From an uncultured Collinsella sp. (GTDB lineage: Bacteria; Actinomycetota; Coriobacteriia; Coriobacteriales; Coriobacteriaceae): a stretch of 6,479 nucleotides of DNA. Within the stretch, counting starts at the first letter, position 1. Each line of letters starts with the position of its first letter. The notes under the pieces are model-generated. The model made no database searches. It was not told the DNA's origin and saw only the letters and a list, made by a program, of their open reading frames with translations. The stretch covers positions 1-6,479 of the forward strand of contig CAJMHR010000065.1 in the NCBI GenBank assembly GCA_905213265.1, read 5' to 3'. A program made the position numbers and the translations under genes. Positions 1 to 5,421 of the stretch are shown piece after piece.

Positions 1-47
1 CCGGCCACATGGTCCGGCGGGGCGCCCTTTTACCTATATGTGGCCGG
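1..47. repeat. inverted repeat at window edge, 10-bp arms
   Basis: Bases 1-10 (CCGGCCACAT) are the exact reverse complement of bases 38-47 (ATGTGGCCGG), with a 27-nt GC-rich spacer that contains the short palindrome GGGCGCCC. The repeat lies about 25 nt past the stop of the leftward Hpt gene, where a transcription terminator would be expected, but no U-run is visible inside the window. The left arm touches the first base, so the repeat may be longer. It could be a terminator stem, an operator of a gene to the left, or the end of a small repeat element. Confidence 0.5.
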
Positions 48-72
48 CACGCAACCCAAGGCTCGCAAGCTC

Positions 73-429
73 TTATTCAGCCGCTTCGCGCAGGGCCGAC
101 ATCGTAGCCGCATATTGCCGCTGCAACGCATGCATTCCCTCGCGAGCGCCGTCAACGGCATCGGCGCCGCGCAGCGCTTCGGTTACCACGACCGCCGGCT
201 CGTACAGATTATCGAATCCCAGGTTCTGGCTCACGCCCTTGAGCGTGTGCGCTGCCATAAACGCACCTTCGGCGTCTCCTGCCGCCATGGCGGCCTCCAG
301 CTTGTCCATGCTCTCGTCATCCAAAAACTTGAGGGCAAAGCGGGCAAGCATTTCCTCGCCCATCAGCCGAGCGCACGCGTCATCATAATTAGCGCCGATC
401 TTCTCATACGCCTCACGCATGGAAATCAT
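73..429 (-). CDS. stand-alone Hpt (histidine phosphotransfer) domain protein
   Basis: A 118-residue cytoplasmic protein made of a single Hpt domain, a four-helix bundle that carries phosphate between receiver domains or from a hybrid kinase to a receiver. The diagnostic motif AHTLKG is at residues 60-65, with the phosphorylatable histidine at His61, followed by the NLG turn at 69-71 as in family members. No signal peptide or membrane segment is visible. The start at 429 is preferred over the internal Met4 because AAAGGAG sits at 440-446, about 10 nt upstream of it. The gene begins 24 nt after the stop of the GGDEF/REC/HD-GYP gene on the same strand, so the two are probably co-transcribed. The internal receiver of that neighbour is the natural phosphotransfer partner; this is inferred from context. 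No histidine kinase is encoded in the window, so the phosphate source is unknown. Confidence 0.9.
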   Translation of the reverse strand: MISMREAYEKIGANYDDACARLMGEEMLARFALKFLDDESMDKLEAAMAAGDAEGAFMAAHTLKGVSQNLGFDNLYEPAVVVTEALRGADAVDGAREGMHALQRQYAATMSALREAAE

Positions 430-453
430 GGATTAAAAACTCCTTTGGTCAAA

Positions 454-2334
454 CTAAATCGTGGGGAACGCGACAACGTCGGCGGGGCGCGCCAACGTCT
501 CGGCAATACGGTCTTGCACCTCGAGCAGGCAGTCGAGCAACAGCGGGTTAAAGGTGCCGCACTTACCGTCTAGGATCATTTGGATCGCCTCCTTGTGCGG
601 GATAGCGTCTTTGTATACGCGCACGCTCGTCAGGGCATCGTACACGTCGGCCACCGAAACCACCTGTGCGGCAATGGGAATTTCGTCGCCCTTAAGGCCA
701 TCGGGGTAACCCTTGCCGTCCCAGCGCTCGTGGTGCCAACGCGCAATCTGGTACGCATATTCCATAAGCGCATTGCCGGCGTGATGGCTACCCAGCTCAC
801 GCAGCATGTCGGCGCCGATCGTGGTATGCGTCTTCATAATCTCGAACTCCTCGGGCGTAAGGCGTCCGGGCTTGTTGAGAATCGCATCGTCAATCGACAT
901 CTTGCCGATATCGTGCAGCGCCGAAGCCAGGGCGATCGTGGAGCGTTCCTCATTGTCGAGGAAGATCGTGCCGCTACGCTGGACCAGACAGCCAAGCAGC
1001 AGCTCGGTCAGCTTCTCGATGTTCGTAACGTGCCTGCCGCTCTCGCCGTTGCGAAGCTCCATGACGCCGGCCATGATGTCGATGAGCATGCGACTGTTCT
1101 TGACGCGCTCGCTGTACTGCTGGGACAGCAGGCTCGTCAGGCGGCGCTGTTTGGCGTATAGGCGGATGGTGTTGCTTACACGGCGGCGCACGACACGGGA
1201 GTCAAACGGGCGGTTGATATAGTCCGAGGCGCCCAGCTCGTACGCGCGCAGAACCATATCATCGGAATCTTCGCTCGAAATCATGATGAAAGGCAGATTG
1301 TCGATACCCGATCGGCGCGACAGATCGGCCAGCACCTCAAAGCCGCTTATACCCGGCATGACAATATCCAGCAGCACGAGCGACAACTCATCGCCATAGC
1401 GGTCGACCATGTCGAGCGCCGTACGACCGTTGTCGGCCTCGAGGATGCAATACTCGTCCTTGAGCATCTCGTTGAGAATGGCTCGGTTCATTTCGGAGTC
1501 ATCGACAATAAGCACCAAAGGCTTTTCGCTTTGGAAGGCTTCGATGGAATCGGCATCGGTCACGACCGTACCGGCTTTTGCCTTAGCGCGGCTCAGTAAC
1601 TGGACAGCGCGGCCAACGCCCTCATCGACCGTCTCGCCATGAATGCGAACGCCACCAACACATGCCGTCAAGCTCACGTACTCATGGCCCGGAACAATCG
1701 TGGCATGAACGGCATCGGACACCTGATGCAGGCGACGGGTGAAGTCATCGGAGGGAATATTGGGCATGACGACCACAAACTTGTCGCAGCCATAGCGTAC
1801 GAGCTCGTCAGTCGAACGAATTCCGCTGCGTATGGCTGTCGCCACAGCACCGAGCGCAAGGTCGCCGGCATGACGGCCACACGTATCGTTGAAGACCCTA
1901 AAATCATCAAGGTCGATCACCGCAACGCCGGCATTCATGCGGGCGCTACGGAGCTTTTCCTCGTAATATCGGCGATTACGCACACTCGTCAGCACGTCGG
2001 TGTAGACGAGGTCCTCTTCTGCAGCCTCTTGCTCATCGATCGGACGCACCATCAGCAGGACGCGAGGCTCGCCCTCGACCTTCAGAGGGCGCAGGCGAGC
2101 GCGGTACTCGGTACCATCATTGAGCAGCTGCTCCGATACATCATCGGAACCTGCCAAGGCCTCAAGACTCGACTGACGCAGACAAGGGCAGCGATCGCCG
2201 GCGAGCAAGCAGTTAGGCTCGCTCTTAATCTGATCGGCCGACAACAAACGCACCACGGGGTAGGTCTTCGCGACGCGGGCGACCTCGGCGGCAGCCTCCT
2301 CGTCGGTTAGATTGACCTCGTGATTATTGAGCAT
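454..2334 (-). CDS. c-di-GMP signalling protein: degenerate GGDEF - receiver - HD-GYP phosphodiesterase
   Basis: A 626-residue soluble protein with four parts. Residues 1-105 form a sensor-like region, possibly a divergent PAS fold, with Cys42, Cys49 and Cys51. Residues 108-265 are a GGDEF domain: the entry motif DVLTSVRNRR (113-122) and metal Asp141 are kept, but the signature reads GCDKF (182-186) instead of GGDEF, so cyclase activity is probably lost. An RxxD pair (173-176) stands exactly five residues before it, as in a c-di-GMP inhibitory site. Residues 272-392 are a receiver with Asp278/Asp279 and phospho-acceptor Asp323, and Arg375 where a Lys is usual. Residues 415-612 are an HD-GYP domain with every expected metal ligand (Glu431, His435, His474-Asp475, His503, His534-His535, Asp564) and the motif HHERWDGKGYP, so it should hydrolyse c-di-GMP. 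The start is supported by AGGAAGG at 2342-2348, 7 nt upstream. It leads an operon with the Hpt gene. Domain calls are firm; regulation is inferred. Confidence 0.95.
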   Translation of the reverse strand: MLNNHEVNLTDEEAAAEVARVAKTYPVVRLLSADQIKSEPNCLLAGDRCPCLRQSSLEALAGSDDVSEQLLNDGTEYRARLRPLKVEGEPRVLLMVRPIDEQEAAEEDLVYTDVLTSVRNRRYYEEKLRSARMNAGVAVIDLDDFRVFNDTCGRHAGDLALGAVATAIRSGIRSTDELVRYGCDKFVVVMPNIPSDDFTRRLHQVSDAVHATIVPGHEYVSLTACVGGVRIHGETVDEGVGRAVQLLSRAKAKAGTVVTDADSIEAFQSEKPLVLIVDDSEMNRAILNEMLKDEYCILEADNGRTALDMVDRYGDELSLVLLDIVMPGISGFEVLADLSRRSGIDNLPFIMISSEDSDDMVLRAYELGASDYINRPFDSRVVRRRVSNTIRLYAKQRRLTSLLSQQYSERVKNSRMLIDIMAGVMELRNGESGRHVTNIEKLTELLLGCLVQRSGTIFLDNEERSTIALASALHDIGKMSIDDAILNKPGRLTPEEFEIMKTHTTIGADMLRELGSHHAGNALMEYAYQIARWHHERWDGKGYPDGLKGDEIPIAAQVVSVADVYDALTSVRVYKDAIPHKEAIQMILDGKCGTFNPLLLDCLLEVQDRIAETLARPADVVAFPTI

Positions 2335-2386
2335 ATGGGGCCCTTCCTATCGTTACGCACGGCAACGGTGCATATCAATTGGTACA

Positions 2387-2414
2387 AGGGTAGCATCTAA
2401 CAGCTGAAGGCAAA
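2387..2414 (-). promoter_or_regulatory. candidate promoter of the HD-GYP/Hpt operon
   Basis: Reading the minus strand, TACCCT (2387-2392) is preceded directly by TGC (2393-2395), giving an extended -10 element. TTTGCC (2409-2414) lies 16 nt further upstream as a weak -35. Transcription would start near 2380, leaving a leader of about 45 nt before the start codon at 2334. The match is modest and rests on sequence alone. Confidence 0.35.
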
Positions 2415-2545
2415 CGCGCGATTATCGTTACATTTTTATGACCTGGCAAACGGCGGTAATGGAGCCGCGGGCGCGCGGTTATGGGCGCATTCGTTAACAA
2501 TGACGAAACGCTAACAGCCCCTCTCCCCGCAGGTCATCGAGCGTG

Positions 2546-3343
2546 CTAACGCTCCAAGACATCGCGAACGGCGTTTGCCGCCGTAACGGGGCGATCGCGC
2601 AGACCGTTATGCGCGCCCGGGATCGTCACAAGGGGGCAATCGAGATATTCGGCAGCCGCTCGCGTACCAGCCTCGCGAGGTGTATCGACCGAAAGCTCGC
2701 CCAAAAACACGGCCGACACCGCCTTTGACGCGCGGGCGCGCTCCCAGTCGGGAGCATATGTCATATTTGTTCCGTATTCATTGGCCATAAAGCAACGACC
2801 ATTGCGCAGGGCATGTTTGACTTCCGCTTCGGTCGTCCCAGGAGCCTCGGGGTCCAAGTCGCCGAGAGCTCCCAAGAAAAGCCGGAGCGCCCTTGAAACC
2901 TTTCCAGCCGCAATCATATCGAGCAAAACCGGAGCTGCGCCCATACCGACGCCTTCGGCCGACACAGCCGGCTCATGCAGAATCGCACGGGCGACGAGAT
3001 GGGGTTCGGTGCGAAGAAGCTCCAGCGCCACCAACGTACCGGCGCTATGCGCAAGCACATTTGCCGGAGCGCCAACGTGTTCGATCACGGCTTGCAGGTC
3101 GGCGGCCTGAGCGGCAAGATCATAGCTGCCGTCTGCCGCATCACTGCTGCCACCGCAGCCGCGGCGGTCGTAGGCAATTACGCGGTAGTTGCGGCTGAGC
3201 TCACAAGCGATACCGTCGAAAAATGTGCCGTCGACACAAGCGCCGTGCACGCACACCAAGGCAGGAGTATCAGGCGACACATCCGGGCCGGCATATTCGC
3301 GACAGGCAATCGTGGTGCCCGCATTCTCGACCGTAAAATCCAT
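2546..3343 (-). CDS. alpha/beta hydrolase of unknown substrate
   Basis: A 265-residue cytoplasmic alpha/beta-fold hydrolase, close to the usual family length. The oxyanion-hole motif VHG is at 32-34, the strand plus turn YDRRGCGGSS at 58-67, and the nucleophile elbow is AHSAG (98-102) with Ser100 as the likely nucleophile. The first glycine of the common GxSxG elbow is Ala98. A late acidic residue (Asp220, or Glu216) and His245 in PGAHNG complete the triad. There is no signal peptide. The substrate cannot be read from sequence: esterases, C-C hydrolases, haloperoxidase-like enzymes and lactonases share these motifs. The start at 3343 has only a weak G-rich stretch (3350-3354) 6 nt upstream. 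The gene is divergent from the radical SAM gene and lies 211 nt upstream of the HD-GYP gene, so it is probably a separate transcript. A 6-bp stem (2539-2554) spans its stop codon but lacks a U-run. Confidence 0.87.
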   Translation of the reverse strand: MDFTVENAGTTIACREYAGPDVSPDTPALVCVHGACVDGTFFDGIACELSRNYRVIAYDRRGCGGSSDAADGSYDLAAQAADLQAVIEHVGAPANVLAHSAGTLVALELLRTEPHLVARAILHEPAVSAEGVGMGAAPVLLDMIAAGKVSRALRLFLGALGDLDPEAPGTTEAEVKHALRNGRCFMANEYGTNMTYAPDWERARASKAVSAVFLGELSVDTPREAGTRAAAEYLDCPLVTIPGAHNGLRDRPVTAANAVRDVLER

Positions 3344-3528
3344 GTTGTGCCCCCATCATCAATGCTCATCCAGTTGCACGTCAGTGCGGTTGGATGGACC
3401 CGCATTGCTTTACACCTTGTTAACAGATTAACTTTACCCGACCCGAGGCTTTTCATGACACGGCATAATGAGCGACGTGAAAAAACGAAACTTGTAAAGC
3501 AAGAGCCCGCACCCTGCTTTGGAGCCGA

Positions 3529-3537
3529 TGCTATGCT
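3529..3537 (+). promoter_or_regulatory. candidate extended -10 promoter of the radical SAM gene
   Basis: TGCTATGCT is a good extended -10 element (TGn followed by TATGCT at 3532-3537). No convincing -35 lies 16-18 nt upstream, which is tolerated by extended -10 promoters. The start of transcription would fall near 3544, about 25 nt before the chosen start codon. It lies in the 225-nt divergent gap with the hydrolase gene. No other gene was found in that gap. Confidence 0.4.
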
Positions 3538-3553
3538 TAGGCACAATTGTCTT

Positions 3554-3559
3554 GAGGAG
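3554..3559 (+). promoter_or_regulatory. ribosome binding site deciding the radical SAM start
   Basis: GAGGAG lies 9 nt before ATG 3569 and only 3 nt before the in-frame ATG 3563. The frame stays open far upstream, so this site is the main reason for a start at 3569 (or 3563). A weaker competitor is GGAG at 3521-3524, 8 nt before ATG 3533, but that ATG overlaps the candidate -10 element. Confidence 0.65.
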
Positions 3560-3568
3560 CATATGCCT

Positions 3569-4345
3569 ATGTCTACGTTTTTGAATGCCAGCCCCATCTT
3601 TGGGCCCGTTCGCAGCCGTCGCCTTGGCCTCTCGCTCGGCGTCAACATGATGCCGGCCAGCGGCAAAATCTGCACGTTCGACTGCATTTACTGCGAAAAC
3701 GGCCTCAACGCCGAGCGCCCCTGCCATGAGCCGTACAACACAGCTGCCGTGGTACTCGACGCGCTCGAGGCAAAGCTGCGCGAGATGGCAGCCGAGGGCG
3801 AGCTCCCCGATGTGATCACCTTCGCAGGAAACGGCGAGCCCACCGCCGCACCGGAGTTTCCCCAGGCGATTGCCGGCGCCGTCGCGCTGCGCGATCAGCT
3901 GGCCCCAAACTCCAAAATCGCCGTGCTCTCCAACGGTACGCGCGCCGACCGCCCCGAGGTGCACGATGCGCTCATGATGGTCGACGACAACATCCTCAAG
4001 CTCGATACGGTCGATCCGGCATTTATCCAGCTGCTCGACCAGCCTGTTGGCCCCTACGACGTCGAGCACCAGATTGAGACGTTCGCAAGCTTTGACGGTC
4101 ACGTTATTATCCAGACGATCTTTTTGACCGGTGAGTATCTGGGCAAGCTCATCAACAACACCGGCGAGGAGTACGTCGCCCCCTGGCTCGCGGCGCTTGA
4201 GCGCATTCGCCCACAAGAAGCGACCATCTACACGGTGGCGCGCGAGACACCGGTCGCCGGCCTTGCCAAAGCGGCGCCCGAGGTGCTCGACACGATTGCC
4301 GCACGCGTACGCGCCCTCGGCATCCCCTGCCAGGTGAGCTACTAG
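3569..4345 (+). CDS. radical SAM protein, COG0731-like (wyosine-synthetase-related Fe-S oxidoreductase)
   Basis: A 258-residue radical SAM enzyme. The [4Fe-4S] cluster motif CTFDCIYC is at 35-42 (Cys35, Cys39, Cys42), and the SAM-binding glycine-rich motif GNGEPT is at 87-92. The N-terminal signature SPIFGPVRSRRLG (8-20) is typical of COG0731, whose archaeal members are related to the tRNA wyosine enzyme TYW1. Bacterial members of this type lack an assigned reaction, so only radical SAM chemistry in the cytoplasm can be claimed. Two in-frame ATGs, 3563 and 3569, lie near the GAGGAG site at 3554-3559; 3569 has the better spacing, and 3563 would add two residues. The frame is open much further upstream, but family similarity begins only at this point. 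It is followed after 55 nt by map on the same strand, which seems to have its own promoter; read-through is possible. Confidence 0.87.
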   Translation: MSTFLNASPIFGPVRSRRLGLSLGVNMMPASGKICTFDCIYCENGLNAERPCHEPYNTAAVVLDALEAKLREMAAEGELPDVITFAGNGEPTAAPEFPQAIAGAVALRDQLAPNSKIAVLSNGTRADRPEVHDALMMVDDNILKLDTVDPAFIQLLDQPVGPYDVEHQIETFASFDGHVIIQTIFLTGEYLGKLINNTGEEYVAPWLAALERIRPQEATIYTVARETPVAGLAKAAPEVLDTIAARVRALGIPCQVSY

Positions 4346-4347
4346 CG

Positions 4348-4382
4348 CGCAGCTGCCCTGTGAGTGGGCTATACTAGCTGCG
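4348..4382 (+). promoter_or_regulatory. map promoter region: TATACT -10 flanked by an inverted repeat
   Basis: TATACT at 4370-4375 is a 5-of-6 match to the -10 consensus; no good -35 is present. CGCAGCT (4348-4354) is the reverse complement of AGCTGCG (4376-4382), and inside it GCCC (4355-4358) pairs with GGGC (4366-4369). The two stems stack into 11 bp with the -10 hexamer as the only bulge. There is no U-run, so a terminator for the upstream gene is unlikely. It could be an operator, a weak structure, or chance. Confidence 0.45.
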
Positions 4383-4400
4383 GATGAAAGGAAGTTAGCC

Positions 4401-5288
4401 ATGTATGACAAAGGACCCGTACCCGGCCGCAACGACGCCTGCTGGTGCGGCAGCGGCAAAAAATATAAGAAATGTCACAGCGCCTTCGACGAGCGCCTCG
4501 AGCGCCTGTGGGAGGAGGGCTGGGAGGTTCTGCCCCGTACGCTCTACAAGACGCCCGCCGATATCGAGGGCATCAAGCGCTCGGCCGCTATCAACGTGGG
4601 CGTGCTCGATTACGTAGGCGAACACATCGCCGCGGGCATGACCACCAACCAGATCGACGAGATGATCTACGACTACACCGTCGAGCACGGCGGCACGCCG
4701 GCCGACCTTAACTACGAGGGCTATCCCAAGAGCGTGTGCACCTCGATCAACGACGTCGTCTGCCACGGTATCCCCTGCGATGCGGACGTGCTGCACGAGG
4801 GCGACATCATCAACGTGGACTGCTCCACGATTCTTGACGGCTACTTTAGCGACTCGAGCCGCATGTTCTGCATCGGCGAGGTCTCGGCCGAGCGCCAGCG
4901 CCTGGTCGACGTCACCCGCGCCAGCGTGGAGGCGGGCCTTGCCGCCGTCAAGCCGTGGCTGCCGCTGTCCGTTATGGCCGAGGCCGTGCAAAAGACGGTC
5001 GAGAACGCCGGTTTTAGCGTGGTGCGCGAGTACGGCGGACACGGCATCGGCAAGGAGTTCCACGAGGACCCGTTTGTGGGCTTTACCACCGAGGCGCCCG
5101 ATGTGGACACCATCATGGCCCCGGGCATGGTCTTTACCATCGAGCCCATGGTCAATGCCGGAGCGCCCGACATCAAGATCAGCAAGGGCGACGGTTGGTG
5201 CGTGCGCACCAAGGACGGCAGCGATTCGGCCCAGTGCGAGGTACAGCTCGTGGTGACCGAGGATGGTTACGAGCTGCTGAGCTGGTAG
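4401..5288 (+). CDS. map: methionine aminopeptidase type I with N-terminal SEC-C zinc motif
   Basis: A 295-residue cytoplasmic metalloprotease that removes the initiator methionine from new proteins after deformylation. Residues 6-26 form a SEC-C zinc-binding motif (Cys14, Cys16, Cys25, His26 within PGRNDACWCGSGKKYKKCH), thought to help docking to the ribosome; this explains the length over the roughly 264 residues of the E. coli enzyme. The pita-bread catalytic domain follows from about residue 50. All metal ligands are present: Asp140, Asp151, His214 (in GGHGIG), Glu248 (in TIEPM) and Glu280. His122 (in CHGIP) and His221 match the other active-site histidines. After Glu280 the sequence reads EVQ where EHT is usual. 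The start is supported by AAAGGAAG at 4387-4394, 6 nt upstream. A probable own promoter precedes the gene and a strong terminator follows it, suggesting a largely monocistronic unit. Family assignment is firm. Confidence 0.96.
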   Translation: MYDKGPVPGRNDACWCGSGKKYKKCHSAFDERLERLWEEGWEVLPRTLYKTPADIEGIKRSAAINVGVLDYVGEHIAAGMTTNQIDEMIYDYTVEHGGTPADLNYEGYPKSVCTSINDVVCHGIPCDADVLHEGDIINVDCSTILDGYFSDSSRMFCIGEVSAERQRLVDVTRASVEAGLAAVKPWLPLSVMAEAVQKTVENAGFSVVREYGGHGIGKEFHEDPFVGFTTEAPDVDTIMAPGMVFTIEPMVNAGAPDIKISKGDGWCVRTKDGSDSAQCEVQLVVTEDGYELLSW

Positions 5289-5297
5289 CTGTGGATG

Positions 5298-5347
5298 CGC
5301 CGGGCTTTGCGATGGATATGTTAACCATCGCGTAGCCCAGCGTTTTT
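5298..5347 (+). terminator. intrinsic terminator of map
   Basis: A long hairpin begins 10 nt after the map stop. GGGCTTTGCGATGG (5302-5315) pairs with CCATCGCGTAGCCC (5325-5338), 12 Watson-Crick pairs with one T-T mismatch and one wobble, around a 9-nt loop. Beyond one mismatch, CGC (5298-5300) pairs with GCG (5340-5342). A run of five T follows at once (5343-5347), the classic rho-independent layout. Confidence 0.88.
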
Positions 5348-5355
5348 ATAACGTT

Positions 5356-5384
5356 TTGACTGATACAACCTGCCAAAATAAACC
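5356..5384 (+). promoter_or_regulatory. candidate promoter of the 2-hydroxyacid dehydrogenase
   Basis: TTGACT (5356-5361) is a 5-of-6 match to the -35 consensus. At exactly 17 nt spacing lies TAAACC (5379-5384), a poor -10. Transcription would begin near 5391, inside the inverted repeat described next. The strong -35 right after the upstream terminator is the main support. Confidence 0.35.
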
Positions 5385-5402
5385 TGTCCCTTTTTGGCAG
5401 GT
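5368..5402. repeat. perfect 11-bp inverted repeat in the dehydrogenase leader
   Basis: ACCTGCCAAAA (5368-5378) is the exact reverse complement of TTTTGGCAGGT (5392-5402), separated by 13 nt that include CCTGTCCC. The T-run is on the loop side of the right arm, so this is not an intrinsic terminator. It sits between the map terminator and the ribosome binding site of the dehydrogenase and overlaps the candidate -10. It may be an operator, a leader hairpin, or a short dispersed repeat. Confidence 0.7.
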
Positions 5403-5409
5403 CGAGCGG

Positions 5410-5415
5410 AAAGGA
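5410..5415 (+). promoter_or_regulatory. ribosome binding site deciding a GTG start
   Basis: AAAGGA lies 6 nt before GTG 5422. The reading frame is open upstream to a TTG at 5356, but that extension would translate the inverted repeat and adds residues with no family resemblance, so GTG 5422 is chosen. Confidence 0.75.
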
Positions 5416-5421
5416 CTGCTT

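Noticed and set aside
2539..2554. GAGCGT-GCTA-ACGCTC stem over the hydrolase stop codon as a terminator
   Set aside because: Only 6 bp and no U-run on the transcribed strand.
3419..3432. GTTAA-CAGA-TTAAC palindrome in the divergent gap, and GTTAAC also at 2493 and 5320
   Set aside because: Arms of only five AT-rich bases; the copy at 5320 is simply the terminator loop, so a shared operator is not supported.
2975..3568. Upstream open extension of the radical SAM reading frame
   Set aside because: It overlaps the hydrolase gene on the other strand, shows no family resemblance, and a good ribosome binding site marks the start near 3569.
3434..4459. 341-residue minus-strand open frame opposite the radical SAM gene
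   Set aside because: Antisense shadow in GC-rich DNA; no recognisable motif, while the plus strand carries clear radical SAM motifs.
4395..5063. Long minus-strand open frame inside map
   Set aside because: Shadow of the map codon pattern; composition is biased to Ala, Val, Asp and His and there is no domain signal.
5356..5421. TTG-initiated N-terminal extension of the dehydrogenase
   Set aside because: It would translate the inverted repeat; GTG 5422 has a well-placed ribosome binding site and begins the expected first strand.
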